64,000 nucleotides of DNA, taken from NCBI GenBank assembly GCA_963715995.1, contig OY970283.1, positions 744,001-808,000 on the forward strand, given 5' to 3'. This document shows positions 15,423 to 24,642 of this stretch, in pieces. Below the pieces are notes generated by a model. The model was not told where the DNA came from and made no database searches. It saw only the letters and a program-made list of their open reading frames with translations. Numbering within the stretch: position 1 is the first letter of the stretch; each line of letters opens with the position of its first letter. A program made the translations under genes and the position numbers. This DNA comes from DATBDN01 sp963715995. GTDB taxonomy: Bacteria > Actinomycetota > Thermoleophilia > Solirubrobacterales > Thermoleophilaceae.

Positions 15423-16964
15423 ATGCGTGCGGCGCTCGGGCGCAATGTCCTCGCGAACCTGATCAACGTCGCCGCCTCGATCGGCGCGTCGCTCGTGTCG
15501 CTGCCGTACATCCTTCACGAGATCGGCACCGCCGGCTACGGCGTGTGGACCATCGCGCTCACGTTCGTGCTCTACCTCGCGGGCGCCGAGGCGGGTTTCG
15601 GGCCGGCTGCGCAGCGCTGGGCGTCGGTGTCGCACGGTGGCGGTCGCGAGGAGGGAATCCGGCGCGCGCTGTGGAGCTCGCTTGCGCTCTATCTGCTCGT
15701 GGGAGTGCTCGTGATCGTCGCCTTCGGCCTGGCCGCTCGGGGCGTCGTCGACCTGTTCGACTTCCCGCGCCGGTTCCACGACGACGCGATCACGATGTTC
15801 CGGATCGTCGGAGTGGTCATGGCGCTCACGCTCGTGGGCGCCGCGCTCGGGAACATCCTCCAGGGCGTCCAGCGCTTCGCGGCCACGGCCGTCTCGTCGG
15901 CCGCCGGCTCGGTGGCGTACCTGGCCGCCGTGTTCGCGTTGCTCTCGCGCGACCACCCGCTGGTCATGCTCGCGATCGCGGCGCTGCTCCAGCAGGGCGT
16001 GACCGTGCTCGGGCGCGCGTTCGCGCTGCGGCGGCTGATCGGCGCCGGCCGCCCGCTGTTTCTCTCGCGCGGCGAGACGCGCGAGCTGCTCGGCTTCTCG
16101 GCACGGCTTCAGGTGGGCGTGCTTTCGGGGCTCGTGAACAGCCAGAGCGACAAGGTGGTCGTCGGCCTCGTCACGACCACCACCACGGTCGGCCAGCTCG
16201 GCATCGCCTCCCAGTTCGCCGACGCAGGCCGCCTGGTCGCGGGCGCCGCGCTGGCGCCCATCAACGCGTCGCTTGCGGTGGCAGTCGGCGCCGGCGATCG
16301 CGAGCGGCTCGTGCGCGAGTTCGCGTGGGCCAACCGCATCTGGCAGCTCACGCTGCTCGGCGGGACGATCATCGGCGGCGCCGGCCTCTACCCGATCATC
16401 GCCGGCTGGCTCGGCCCCGGCCACGGCGACGCCGCCGGGCTCGGCGCGTTCCTGGTCGTGGGCACAGGACTTGGCCTGCTCAGCGGCACCGGCGCGGCAT
16501 ACCTGCGCGCGCTTGGACGCCCTGGGCTCGAGGGCCTCTACGGGCTCGTCGTCGTGGCGCTGAACATCGCATTCACGATCCCGCTGGCCATCCTCGTCGG
16601 CGCCTACGGCGTGGTCGGCGGCACGCTCGGCGCCTACGTGGTCGGGGTGGCGTGGTTCATGCGCCGCTTCTGGCGCGCGGCGCCCGACCTGCCGCGGGTG
16701 TCGCCGCGCTCGCTGGTGGCGCCCGCGGCGACGGCGATCGCCTGCGGCGCGGTTGTCGCCGGCGTCGGGCTCGCCTCGATCGAGTTCCTGCCACGCGGCG
16801 TCAGCCTGCTGCCGACCGTCGCGGTCGGCGCCGCGGCGTTTGCGGTCTACCTGGCCGGCGTGACCGGCACGCCGCTGCGGCTCCAGTCGTTCAAGGACCT
16901 CGGCCGCGGGCTCATGCCGGCGTCAGCCGCCGGCGAGGGCGGGGGGCCGCCGGCCCAGGACTAG
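15423..16964 (+). CDS. Wzx-type polysaccharide flippase (MOP superfamily)
   Basis: 513 residues with about 12-14 hydrophobic helices spread over the whole length and few charged residues between them. The N-terminus (NVLANLINVAASIGASLVSLPYIL) is typical of polysaccharide biosynthesis/MATE-like lipid-linked oligosaccharide flippases. It would move undecaprenyl-PP-linked repeat units across the membrane. Its 3' end overlaps the convergent GT2 gene by 42 bases (16923-16964). A second flippase lies at 25330. Confidence 0.8.
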   Translation: MRAALGRNVLANLINVAASIGASLVSLPYILHEIGTAGYGVWTIALTFVLYLAGAEAGFGPAAQRWASVSHGGGREEGIRRALWSSLALYLLVGVLVIVAFGLAARGVVDLFDFPRRFHDDAITMFRIVGVVMALTLVGAALGNILQGVQRFAATAVSSAAGSVAYLAAVFALLSRDHPLVMLAIAALLQQGVTVLGRAFALRRLIGAGRPLFLSRGETRELLGFSARLQVGVLSGLVNSQSDKVVVGLVTTTTTVGQLGIASQFADAGRLVAGAALAPINASLAVAVGAGDRERLVREFAWANRIWQLTLLGGTIIGGAGLYPIIAGWLGPGHGDAAGLGAFLVVGTGLGLLSGTGAAYLRALGRPGLEGLYGLVVVALNIAFTIPLAILVGAYGVVGGTLGAYVVGVAWFMRRFWRAAPDLPRVSPRSLVAPAATAIACGAVVAGVGLASIEFLPRGVSLLPTVAVGAAAFAVYLAGVTGTPLRLQSFKDLGRGLMPASAAGEGGGPPAQD

Positions 16965-17864
16965 CGCGGCGCCCGCGCGGCGGACGTCGCGCCAGGCGGC
17001 TGCCTCATCCGGGCGGCTGCGGCCGAACAGCATGATCCGCGGCAGCGCGACGAGCACCATCAACGCGCCAAGCAGCGTTCGCTGCGCGCGCGGCAGCTGG
17101 GCGTCGCCGTAGTGCGCGATGCCGTGGTGTAGCGAGCGGATCGAGCGCACCTTGTCCCACTTCGAGAACGACGCTCCCCCGATGTGCTCGAGCGGCGCGT
17201 CCGGCACCCACAGGATCCGCCCGTGGCGATCCAGTCGCTGAAGCAGGTCGATGTCCTCGTACCAGAACCAGAAGCGCTCGTCGAAGCCGCCAAGCGACTC
17301 GAACAGCGCCCGCGGCACCAGCAGCGCGGCACCGGCGAGCTGCTCGACGGCCTGCGTGTGTGTCTCGGGCAGGTCGGCGCCCGTGTGGCGGCGCGTGATC
17401 GGGTTGCCCGGCCAGAACTGCTCGATGCCCAGCAGGGTTGTCGCCAGCACCGCAAGGCCCGGGAAGCGGCGCGGCTTGTACTGCGTCTGGGTCGAGTGAT
17501 CGCCGGGGTTGACCAGCCGTCCGCCCGCGGCGACCGCATCCGGATCCGAGTCGAGCGCCTCGACCATGCGCGTGATGGCGCCCGGCGTGGCCAGGATGTC
17601 CGAGTTCAGGAACAGCAGCAGGCGCGCGCCGGCCACGCGCGCGCCGGCGTTGCAGCCGGCGGCGAAGCCGACCGGGCGGCCGAGCTCGATCACCTCGACA
17701 CGCTCGCCGCAGTGCTCGCGCAGGTAGTCGGCTGAGCCGTCGGTCGAGCCGTTGTCGACCACGATCACGCGCGCCACGTGCGGGTCGGTCAGCTCCGCGA
17801 TACAGCCCGCGGTCATCTCACGCGAGTTGAAGCTGACGATGACCACGTCCACGTCCGCGCTCAC
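16923..17864 (-). CDS. Family 2 glycosyltransferase
   Basis: 313 residues. Starts with DVDVVIVSFNSREMT, then VIVVDNGSTDGSADYL, RLLLFLNSDILATPG (metal site) and FDERFWFWYEDIDLLQRLDRHG, the pattern of rhamnosyl-type GT2 enzymes. A C-terminal hydrophobic stretch (LLGALMVLVALPRIML) may anchor it. The GTG at 17864 overlaps the stop of the upstream GT2 (GTGA). Its end overlaps the flippase in antisense. Confidence 0.82.
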   Translation of the reverse strand: MSADVDVVIVSFNSREMTAGCIAELTDPHVARVIVVDNGSTDGSADYLREHCGERVEVIELGRPVGFAAGCNAGARVAGARLLLFLNSDILATPGAITRMVEALDSDPDAVAAGGRLVNPGDHSTQTQYKPRRFPGLAVLATTLLGIEQFWPGNPITRRHTGADLPETHTQAVEQLAGAALLVPRALFESLGGFDERFWFWYEDIDLLQRLDRHGRILWVPDAPLEHIGGASFSKWDKVRSIRSLHHGIAHYGDAQLPRAQRTLLGALMVLVALPRIMLFGRSRPDEAAAWRDVRRAGAALVLGRRPPALAGG

Positions 17865-18655
17865 GGCGCCTGCCCCAGTAGCTTGCGAGCGGCGCGCTTG
17901 ACCGCAGTCGGCGTGGCCAGCGACAGCGCCGGGATGGCCAGGCCGCCGGCGCCGCGCAGCGTCCGCCGCCGCCGCAGCGCGGCCCACTGGGTCGCGAGCG
18001 ACTCGCGCATGACCACGCGCTCGTTCGACGCGCTCGCGTTGGAGCCGTGCATCACGCGCACCGACAGCGTCTCGGGCAGGTTCCAGATGCGCCGGTGGTC
18101 GGCTATCCGCAGCCACAGGTCGTACTCGGTCGCGTAGCGGAAGCGGCCGTCGTAGCCGCCGGCCGCGCGCGCGACGTCGCGCCGATAGCACGACGCGGTG
18201 TTCGGGATCGGGTTGAACCAGAGCAGCGCGCGCGTGACGTCGCCGGACTTGAAGCTGGTGCGGTTGCGCAGCTCGCGGCCGGCCTTGTCGACCTCCTGCA
18301 TCCGGCTGCCGACTACCGCGACGTCGGGTCGCGCGGCGAGCAACGCGCACTGCGCCTCGAGGCGCCCCGGCAGGGCCCAGTCGTCGGCGTCCAGCACCGC
18401 CACGAGCTCCGCGCGCGCCTGCTCGAGGCCGTCGTTCAGCGTCGCCGCGATGCCGCGGTGGGGCAGCTGGATGTAGCGCACGCGCGGGTCGGCGATCGCT
18501 TCCACGACGCGTTGGGTGTGGTCCTCGGAGCCGTCGTCGAGCACCAGCAGCTCCAGTTCGGAGAGCGTCTGATCGAGGATCGAGCCGATCGCGCGCGGCA
18601 GCGTCGACGCGTTGTTCCAGGCGCCGATCAGGACCGATACGCGCGGCTCGTCCAT
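17861..18655 (-). CDS. Family 2 glycosyltransferase
   Basis: 264 residues. GT-A domain: RVSVLIGAWNNASTLPRAI, LVLDDGSEDHTQRVV, LVAVLDADDWALPGRL (a clear DxD-like site) and ATEYDLWLRIADH. First gene of a two-gene unit with the GT2 at 16923. The ATG at 18655 is preceded at 8 bases by TACGCT on the minus strand and has no Shine-Dalgarno sequence. Confidence 0.82.
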   Translation of the reverse strand: MDEPRVSVLIGAWNNASTLPRAIGSILDQTLSELELLVLDDGSEDHTQRVVEAIADPRVRYIQLPHRGIAATLNDGLEQARAELVAVLDADDWALPGRLEAQCALLAARPDVAVVGSRMQEVDKAGRELRNRTSFKSGDVTRALLWFNPIPNTASCYRRDVARAAGGYDGRFRYATEYDLWLRIADHRRIWNLPETLSVRVMHGSNASASNERVVMRESLATQWAALRRRRTLRGAGGLAIPALSLATPTAVKRAARKLLGQAP

Positions 18656-18663
18656 CGGGCGTG

Positions 18664-18669
18664 AGCGTA
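18664..18669 (-). promoter_or_regulatory. Leaderless -10 (TACGCT), 8 bases before ATG 18655
   Basis: Minus-strand hexamer with the standard 8-base spacer. The divergent gene has its own element 14 bases further on. Confidence 0.5.
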
Positions 18670-18683
18670 GAGCCGCCTGCTTC

Positions 18684-18689
18684 TAGCCT
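18684..18689 (+). promoter_or_regulatory. Leaderless -10 (TAGCCT), 8 bases before GTG 18698
   Basis: Exact 8-base spacing. It picks the GTG at 18698 as start rather than the in-frame TTG at 18689, whose first base is the last base of the hexamer. Confidence 0.5.
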
Positions 18690-18697
18690 TGCGTCGC

Positions 18698-19726
18698 GTG
18701 CCCACCGTGCTTCACGTCCTGCCGCACCGCGGCGGCGGGGCGGAGAGCTACATCGACCTGCTCGCGGGCGGCCGCTACACGCACGAGCGCATTGCCTTCA
18801 GCACGTCACGCTCGCTGGCCGCGGGCGCGCCGTCGATCGTCGCGAACGTGCCGCGCGTCGCGCTGCGCTCGCGGCGCTTCGACGTGGTCCAGGCCCATGG
18901 CGACGTCGCCGCGATGCTGGCGCTGCCCGCGCTGCGTGGCCGGCCATCGGTCTGGGCACCGGCCGGCTTGCACCTGCTGCGCCGTGCCACCGGCGTGCGT
19001 GGCCGGCTGGTCCGCGCCGCGCTCGGCCGCGTGATCGCGGCGAGCGGGCGCACGCTCTGCCAGTCCCAGGCGGAGGTGGACGACCTGGCGCCCCTCACCG
19101 ACGCGGCGGGCAGGGAGAAGCTCGTGGTGATCGACAACGGCGTCGCGCTCGCGCCGTGGCCCGACGGGCCTGCGCGGGCGGCCGCTCGCGACGGTCTCGG
19201 CATCGGCGCCGGCGCGGTCGTGGCGCTGTACGTCGGTCAGCTGGAGCCGCGCAAGGATCCGCTGACGGCCATCCGGGCGGCGGGCAGGGTTGAAGGGCTG
19301 ACACTGCTGGTCGCGGGTGATGGGCCGCTGCTGGCCGAGGCGCAGGCGCTCGCCGGCGAGCACGTGCGCGTGCTGGGCCACAGCGATCCGGCGCCGCTGC
19401 TGCGCGCCGCGGACGTCTTCGTGATGCCGTCGCAGCGCGAGGGGCAGTCGATCGCGGTGCTCGAGGCGATGGCAGCGGGCCTCGCGATGTTGGTCTCAGA
19501 CGGCTCAGGCAACCCCGAGGCGATCGGCCAGGCCGGTGTGGTGGTGCCGGTCGGCGACGTCGACGCGTGGGCCGCGGCGCTCAGGCAACTGGTAGACGAC
19601 GCCGGTGAGCGCGCGCGGCTCCAGGCGGCGGCACGCAAGCGCGCGGAGGAGCGCTTCTCCGTCGAGCGCTTCCGCTCGGACATCGAACACGTCTACGACG
19701 AGCTGATCTCGCTAGCGTCGCGGTGA
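18698..19726 (+). CDS. Family 4 glycosyltransferase
   Basis: About 342 residues. N-terminal GT-B domain begins VLHVLPHRGGGAESYIDLLAG (GG motif). The donor domain has VALYVGQLEPRKDPLTAI, LLVAGDGPLL and MPSQREGQSIAVLEAMAAGL, the complete E-x7-E site of GT4 retaining transferases. It overlaps the downstream methyltransferase by GTGA. Donor unknown. Confidence 0.85.
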   Translation: MPTVLHVLPHRGGGAESYIDLLAGGRYTHERIAFSTSRSLAAGAPSIVANVPRVALRSRRFDVVQAHGDVAAMLALPALRGRPSVWAPAGLHLLRRATGVRGRLVRAALGRVIAASGRTLCQSQAEVDDLAPLTDAAGREKLVVIDNGVALAPWPDGPARAAARDGLGIGAGAVVALYVGQLEPRKDPLTAIRAAGRVEGLTLLVAGDGPLLAEAQALAGEHVRVLGHSDPAPLLRAADVFVMPSQREGQSIAVLEAMAAGLAMLVSDGSGNPEAIGQAGVVVPVGDVDAWAAALRQLVDDAGERARLQAAARKRAEERFSVERFRSDIEHVYDELISLASR

Positions 19727-20475
19727 TGCCACTTCTGCCCAAGGTCCGCCGCCGTGTCGGCGCGTTGATCGACCGCAACGCGCGGTTGTCGGCGCGCATC
19801 CTGCGCGGGCAGGGCAAGGTCCGCAACGACCTCGCCGAGCGCTACCTGCACGGTGAGGGCATCGAGATCGGCGCACTCCACAAGCCGCTGCCGCTGCCGC
19901 GCGATGCGCACGCGCGCTACGTTGACCGCATGTCGGCGGACGACCTGCGCCGCCACTACCCCGAGCTCGCCGGCTGGAAGCTGATCGACCCGGACATCGT
20001 CGACGACGGCGAAAAGCTGACCAAGCTCGACGCGGACTCGGTCGACTTCGTGATCGCGAATCACTTCATCGAGCACACCGAGGACCCGATCGCGGCGATC
20101 GCGGCCCACCTGCGCGTGCTCAGGCCCGGCGGCGTGCTGTTCATGGCGGCGCCCGACAAGCAGCACACCTTCGACCGCGAGCGGGCGGTCACGACGATCG
20201 ACCACATGGCACGCGACCACCGCGAGGGTCCCGAGACCTCGCGCGCCGAGCACTACGAGGACTGGTCACGCCACGTCGACAAGGCGGACGACGTGGAGGG
20301 GCACGCGCGCGATCTGCTCGATCAGTCGTACTCGATCCACTTCCACGTCTTCACGCTCGACTCGTTCCAGGAGCTGCTGGAGCACGCCCGCAGCGCCGAG
20401 GGGCTGCCGTTCACGGTCGAAGAAGCGCTCCAGAACGGCGAGGAGTTCGTCGTCGTGCTGCGCAAGACGGCGTAG
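19723..20475 (+). CDS. SAM-dependent methyltransferase
   Basis: 250 residues. N-terminal EGIEIGALHKPLPLP replaces the usual glycine motif, and the rest follows the Methyltransf_11/23 pattern: DSVDFVIANHFIEHTEDPIAAI and LRVLRPGGVLFMAAPDK. Proteins with this IEIGA-x-xKP opening are often found in glycan loci beside GT4 genes. It begins with GTG at 19723 overlapping the GT4 stop, or with the adjacent ATG at 19726. It is the last gene before the repeat-bearing gap at 20476. Confidence 0.75.
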   Translation: MMPLLPKVRRRVGALIDRNARLSARILRGQGKVRNDLAERYLHGEGIEIGALHKPLPLPRDAHARYVDRMSADDLRRHYPELAGWKLIDPDIVDDGEKLTKLDADSVDFVIANHFIEHTEDPIAAIAAHLRVLRPGGVLFMAAPDKQHTFDRERAVTTIDHMARDHREGPETSRAEHYEDWSRHVDKADDVEGHARDLLDQSYSIHFHVFTLDSFQELLEHARSAEGLPFTVEEALQNGEEFVVVLRKTA

Positions 20476-20783
20476 GCCGGCTCAGGGCTCGAGCGGCGTG
20501 GTTCGCGAGCACCGACCCCTCCGTTGGGCAACCAAGAGGGATCGGTGCTCGCTCGCGAAGCCGCTCTTGGTCTGGCTTCCCGGGAGCAACGAAGCGACGC
20601 GATTTCGGGAGCAACCGTCAATTGGTGTCGCATAGCGACAGTTATTGACGGTTGCGGCGCGTTCGAGGGGCGAAGCGGCGCGCGCGAGAACGCAAGCGCC
20701 ACTCCAGCCACCCCTTGGCCGAGGCAGTTTGCGTACCGCGGCGCGAGCGCAAGCTGACGGGCGCCGGGCGCGCCGCGCGACCC
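20476..20783. repeat. Intergenic region with two long hairpins and one dispersed repeat
   Basis: No gene was found in these 308 bases, which lie between the ends of convergent genes. Hairpin A (20507-20550) has 15-base arms (GAGCACCGACCCCTC against its near-complement, one mismatch) extended by TTGG/CCAA near the loop. Hairpin B (20611-20655) has a perfect 12-base outer stem (GCAACCGTCAAT), a 3x3 internal loop and a 6-base inner stem (TGTCGC). CGGGAGCAAC occurs twice (20581 and 20606). At 20698-20733 is copy 1 of a repeat shared with 61.2-61.6 kb. Confidence 0.7.
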
Positions 20784-21923
20784 TCACCCGTAGCTCGCCA
20801 CCACCTGCGCCAGCGACGTCTCCACCGACAGCCGCTCGATGTTGCGCTCGAACCAGTCCGCGGTCGAGTCGCGCAGCGGCTGTCCTGCGTCGCGCACGCG
20901 CAGCATCGCCGCGGCCAGGTCGTCTGGCGAGGCTGACGCCGCGGTCACGCCGTTCACGCCCTCCTCGATCAGCTCGGTGGCCGCGTTGTCGTCCTCGGCA
21001 ACGACCACGCTGGGCGTGCCCACCGACGCCGACTCGATCACGATCCGGCCGTAGCCCTCGCGCCGCGACGGGAGGACCATGCAGCACGCCCGGGAGAGCG
21101 CTTCCTGGAGCTGCTCGGCCGGGGCGAAGCCGGGCATCGAGACAACGCCGGCCACGCCCAGCTGCTCGACCAGCCGCTCGACCTCGCCGCGCTCGGGGCC
21201 GTCGCCGTAGATCTCACAGCGCAGCTCGGGCCACGAGGGGAGCGCGGCCGCCACACCGGCGACCACGGCCGGCGCGCGCTTCTCCGGGATGTGACGCCCG
21301 GCAAATATCGCCACCGGCTGGATGCGCTCCGCCGGCTGCGGCGGCGGGTGTGACTGCGGCTCGTACTGGCCCTCGAGGATCGTCAGCTCACCGTCGAAGC
21401 CCTCAGCGCGGAGCCGCTCGGCATGCAGGCGCGAGAAGCAGAACGCGCGGTGGGCCACCCGCGCGCACAGCAGCTGCACGGCCCAGCCAACGCGCCCGAG
21501 CGGGCCCAGGTACTCGTCCCAATAGGCGCGCGTCCACACCTCGTGCCAGTCGATGACCAGGCGGAAGCGGCGCAGCGGCCGGGCGACAGCTGCCGCCAGC
21601 ACGGAGAAGTACGGAAACGACGCCATGTGCACGACGTCGTAGCGCGGGCCGAAGAGCAGGTGGCGCAGGGTCCCAAGGCCGAACACGAGCGGCGGCAGGA
21701 TGCGCCGCCGCCCGCTGTCGGTGTAGAGCGCCATTCGCGGTGCGACGGCAACCACGCGCACCCCCGCCATCTCGGGCTCGTGGCCGCGGTCCCACTGGCG
21801 CAGCGTGATGTAGGTGACGTCGTGTCCGGCCTCCGCCAGCCGCTCGGCCACGGCGCGGTACCAGCGCTCGGCGCCGCCGACCGTATAGGGGTAGAGGCAG
21901 TCGTAGGCAACGCAGACGCGCAT
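20784..21923 (-). CDS. Family 4 glycosyltransferase
   Basis: 379 residues. GT-B fold: YDCLYPYTVGGAERWYRAVAERL at the N-terminus (GGAE motif), VIDWHEVWTRAYWDEYLG in the acceptor domain, AIFAGRHIPEKRAPAVV, and PSRREGYGRIVIESASVGTPSVVV as donor site. Homologues use GDP-mannose or UDP-sugars; the donor cannot be told here. The ATG shares one base with the LhgO stop (TGATG), so the two genes are coupled. Confidence 0.83.
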   Translation of the reverse strand: MRVCVAYDCLYPYTVGGAERWYRAVAERLAEAGHDVTYITLRQWDRGHEPEMAGVRVVAVAPRMALYTDSGRRRILPPLVFGLGTLRHLLFGPRYDVVHMASFPYFSVLAAAVARPLRRFRLVIDWHEVWTRAYWDEYLGPLGRVGWAVQLLCARVAHRAFCFSRLHAERLRAEGFDGELTILEGQYEPQSHPPPQPAERIQPVAIFAGRHIPEKRAPAVVAGVAAALPSWPELRCEIYGDGPERGEVERLVEQLGVAGVVSMPGFAPAEQLQEALSRACCMVLPSRREGYGRIVIESASVGTPSVVVAEDDNAATELIEEGVNGVTAASASPDDLAAAMLRVRDAGQPLRDSTADWFERNIERLSVETSLAQVVASYG

Positions 21924-23128
21924 CAGAGATCAGCCTCGACCTGGTCGGCCACCATGCCGGCGATTGCAAGCGACGCGGTGGCCGCGGGCGACGGCGCGTT
22001 GCGCACGTGGAGGGCGCGCTCGGTGCGCGAGACCACGAAGTCGTCGAGCAGCTGCCCGCCGCGGCCGACCGCCTGGGCGCGGACGCCTGCCGGCCCGGCG
22101 ACCACGTCGTCGCGGCGCAGCTCGGGCACCAGCCGCTGCGCGGCGTGCACGAGCGCCTTCGTGCTGGCGGCATGGTGGATCTCGCTGGCACCGGCGCGCC
22201 AGAAGCGCCGCGCCATGCGCCAGGTGCCGGGCCAGCCAAGCGTCGCTGCCAGGTCGCGCGCGCGCACGCGTCGGAGGTCGTACGCGTCGCGCGCGCCGGC
22301 CAGCAGCGCGGTCGGCCCGACCATGACCTCGCCGTCGGCGTGGCGGGTCAGGTGCACGCCCAGGAACGGCAGGCTGGGGTCGGGCACCGGATAGATGAGC
22401 GTGCGCACCAGCTCGCGCCGCTCGGGGCGCAGGCGCAGGTAGGCGCCGCGGAAGGGGACGATGCGCGGGTCGGGATCGGCGCCGGCGGTGACCGCCAGGC
22501 GATCCGCCCAGGCGCCCGCGCAGGCGACCACATAGCCCGCGGTCAGACTGCGCTCACCGGACTCGAGCCGCAGCGAGCGCCCGCCGGCCACCATGCGCTC
22601 CACCGGCCAGCCGAGCAGCAGCGAGCCGCCCGCCTCGCGCAACTCGTCGGCGAGCGCGGCGGCCACGGCGCGGAAGTCCACGACCCCGGTGTTCGGCGAG
22701 TGCAGCGCGGCCACGCCAGCCGCGTGTGGCTCGAGTTCCGCGAGCTCGTCCGGCCCGATCCGGCGCACGCCCTCGACCCCGTTCGCCAGCGCGCGGCGCT
22801 CGAGCTCGGCGAGCGGCCCGAGCTCGTCCGCGCTCGTGGCCACGATCACCTTGCCGCAGCGCGTGGCAGCGATCTCATGGCGCTCACAGAACTCGTAAAG
22901 CGCCCGCGCGCCCTCCACACACAGGCGCGCCTTGAGCGAGCCGGGGCGGTAGTAGATGCCCGCGTGGATGACGCCGCTGTTGTGGGCGGTCTGGTGCGCG
23001 CCGAGCTCGGCCTCCTTGTCGAGGACTGCGATCCTCAAGCCGGGCCGGCGACGGGCCATCTCGCAGGCCGTGGCAAGGCCTACGATCCCCGCGCCGACGA
23101 CAGCCAGATCGCAGGTGGCTTCATCCAC
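21923..23128 (-). CDS. lhgO: L-2-hydroxyglutarate oxidase-like FAD oxidoreductase
   Basis: 401 residues from the GTG at 23128. DAO-type FAD enzyme: N-terminal VVGAGIVGLATACEMARRRP, HQTAHNSGVIHAGIYYRPGSLKARLC (the LhgO/L2HGDH signature), HSPNTGVVDFRAVAAAL, and a C-terminal GPAGVRAQAV with FVVSRTERALHVRNAPSPAATASLAI. Known members oxidise L-2-hydroxyglutarate to 2-oxoglutarate at the membrane. A start at GTG 23167 would overlap the divergent gene and is less likely. Its place among sugar genes is odd; it may be a metabolic passenger or act on another 2-hydroxy acid. Confidence 0.82.
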   Translation of the reverse strand: MDEATCDLAVVGAGIVGLATACEMARRRPGLRIAVLDKEAELGAHQTAHNSGVIHAGIYYRPGSLKARLCVEGARALYEFCERHEIAATRCGKVIVATSADELGPLAELERRALANGVEGVRRIGPDELAELEPHAAGVAALHSPNTGVVDFRAVAAALADELREAGGSLLLGWPVERMVAGGRSLRLESGERSLTAGYVVACAGAWADRLAVTAGADPDPRIVPFRGAYLRLRPERRELVRTLIYPVPDPSLPFLGVHLTRHADGEVMVGPTALLAGARDAYDLRRVRARDLAATLGWPGTWRMARRFWRAGASEIHHAASTKALVHAAQRLVPELRRDDVVAGPAGVRAQAVGRGGQLLDDFVVSRTERALHVRNAPSPAATASLAIAGMVADQVEADL

Positions 23129-23160
23129 CGCTACGGCTGTCCCCGCAACGGGTTCTCCAT

Positions 23161-24642
23161 ATGGCACTGACGGGCGCGACAAAGCACGAAACCTACCTGC
23201 GGCTTCGCAGGCGACTGGCAGCGGCCCCGCGCCCGCTGCTCGCGCTGCTCGGCGCCGCGGCGATTCTCTCGGTGGCGTGGGCGAGCGCCGTCGCGCCGCT
23301 GAACGGGCCCGACGAGACCGCCCACGTCTCATACGCGCAGAACATCGCGGAGAACGGGCACCGGCCGTCGAACGTGGCCGGGAGCGGCACCGAGTCGACC
23401 GAGGTTGCCTCAGCGGACTACTTCTTCGGGCTGCATCCGAGCGTCGGTGTTCCGCAGTCACGGCCGAACTGGTCGGACGCCGACCGCGCCGCCTACGCGA
23501 AGACCGAGGCGGGCTTCACGAGCGCCCAGCGCAAGAACGTCAGCGGGCCGAACGCGGAGGGCAAGACCCCGGTCCTCTACTACGTGTGGGAGGCGGCCTG
23601 GTACCGCGTCGGCTACGGCTTGCCGGTGCTCGATCGCGTCTACCTGATGCGCCTGGCGAACATCCCGTTGCTGCTGGCGACCATCACGTTCACGTGGCTG
23701 CTCGCCGGGCTGCTGTTCCGCCGCCTCTGGGTCCAGACGACAGCGGCCGCGCTCGTGGCGCTCCAGCCGATGACGCTGTTCATGAGCGGCGTCGTCAACC
23801 CCGACACGCTGCTGGCAACCGTGTGGGCCGCGTTCGCATACGTCGCGGTGCGGCTGATCCTCTACGGCCCAAGCCGCTGGCGTGTGCTGCTCACGTTCGG
23901 GCTGGTGGGCGCATCGTTCTTGACTCAGGGACGCGGCATCGCGCTGATCGTGCCCGCGGTGCTGGCGCTTCTGCTCTCGCTCTGGCGCCACCGCGCGCGC
24001 TACCCGCGCGCCGTCTGGGTGGCGCCGGCGGTGGTGGTGGCAGTGGCGATCGGCGCCGCGGTCTTCCTCACGCATCGCGCCGCCTACGGCGGCGAGCTCA
24101 CGCTCGGCGCGAACTTCAAGGTCAAGGGCTTCATGACCTACCTCTGGCAGTTCTACCTGCCGAAGCTGTCATTCATGTCACCGCCGCCGGGGCCGTCGTA
24201 CGGCTTCCACGAGCTGTTCGTCCAGCAGTTCCTGGGCGGCCGCTTCGGGTCGCTCGAGGTGGTCTTCTCGTCGTGGGTCTACTCGCTGCTCCAGGCGCTG
24301 GCGATCGGGATGATCATCGCGCTCGCGCTGGCGCTCGTCCGCGCCAGGGAGGCCCTCGCGCGCATCTGGGAGGTCGCGCTGCTGCTCGCGACGATCGTCG
24401 TGGCGCAGATGACGCTGCTCCACGCCGTGTCCTATCGCTCGCTCGCCGGCAACACAGGCGATCCATTGATTGTCGGGCGCTACCTGTTGCCGCTATGCGC
24501 CATCTACGGCCTCTTCGGCGCGTTCGTGGCGGCGTCCGCCGGCCGTCGCGCCGGCCGCTTCGTCGCCGCCGGCCTGATCGCGATCTCGCTGGCCCTCCAG
24601 CTCGGCGGCCTGACACTGACGATGGGGCGCTTCTATGGCTGA
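23161..24642 (+). CDS. DUF2142 polytopic membrane protein (copy 1)
   Basis: 493 residues with about ten membrane helices. After the first helix comes APLNGPDETAHVSYAQNIAENG; an acidic PDE-x-x-H motif in the first outer loop is the DUF2142 hallmark and resembles GT-C enzymes. Later YLWQFYLPKLSFM and GDPLIVGRYLLPL are shared with the second copy at 28047. Such proteins are thought to act as lipid-linked-sugar-dependent transferases (an inference from fold). The 3' end overlaps the accessory gene by 8 bases. It is divergent from lhgO with only 32 bases between the starts. Confidence 0.75.
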   Translation: MALTGATKHETYLRLRRRLAAAPRPLLALLGAAAILSVAWASAVAPLNGPDETAHVSYAQNIAENGHRPSNVAGSGTESTEVASADYFFGLHPSVGVPQSRPNWSDADRAAYAKTEAGFTSAQRKNVSGPNAEGKTPVLYYVWEAAWYRVGYGLPVLDRVYLMRLANIPLLLATITFTWLLAGLLFRRLWVQTTAAALVALQPMTLFMSGVVNPDTLLATVWAAFAYVAVRLILYGPSRWRVLLTFGLVGASFLTQGRGIALIVPAVLALLLSLWRHRARYPRAVWVAPAVVVAVAIGAAVFLTHRAAYGGELTLGANFKVKGFMTYLWQFYLPKLSFMSPPPGPSYGFHELFVQQFLGGRFGSLEVVFSSWVYSLLQALAIGMIIALALALVRAREALARIWEVALLLATIVVAQMTLLHAVSYRSLAGNTGDPLIVGRYLLPLCAIYGLFGAFVAASAGRRAGRFVAAGLIAISLALQLGGLTLTMGRFYG

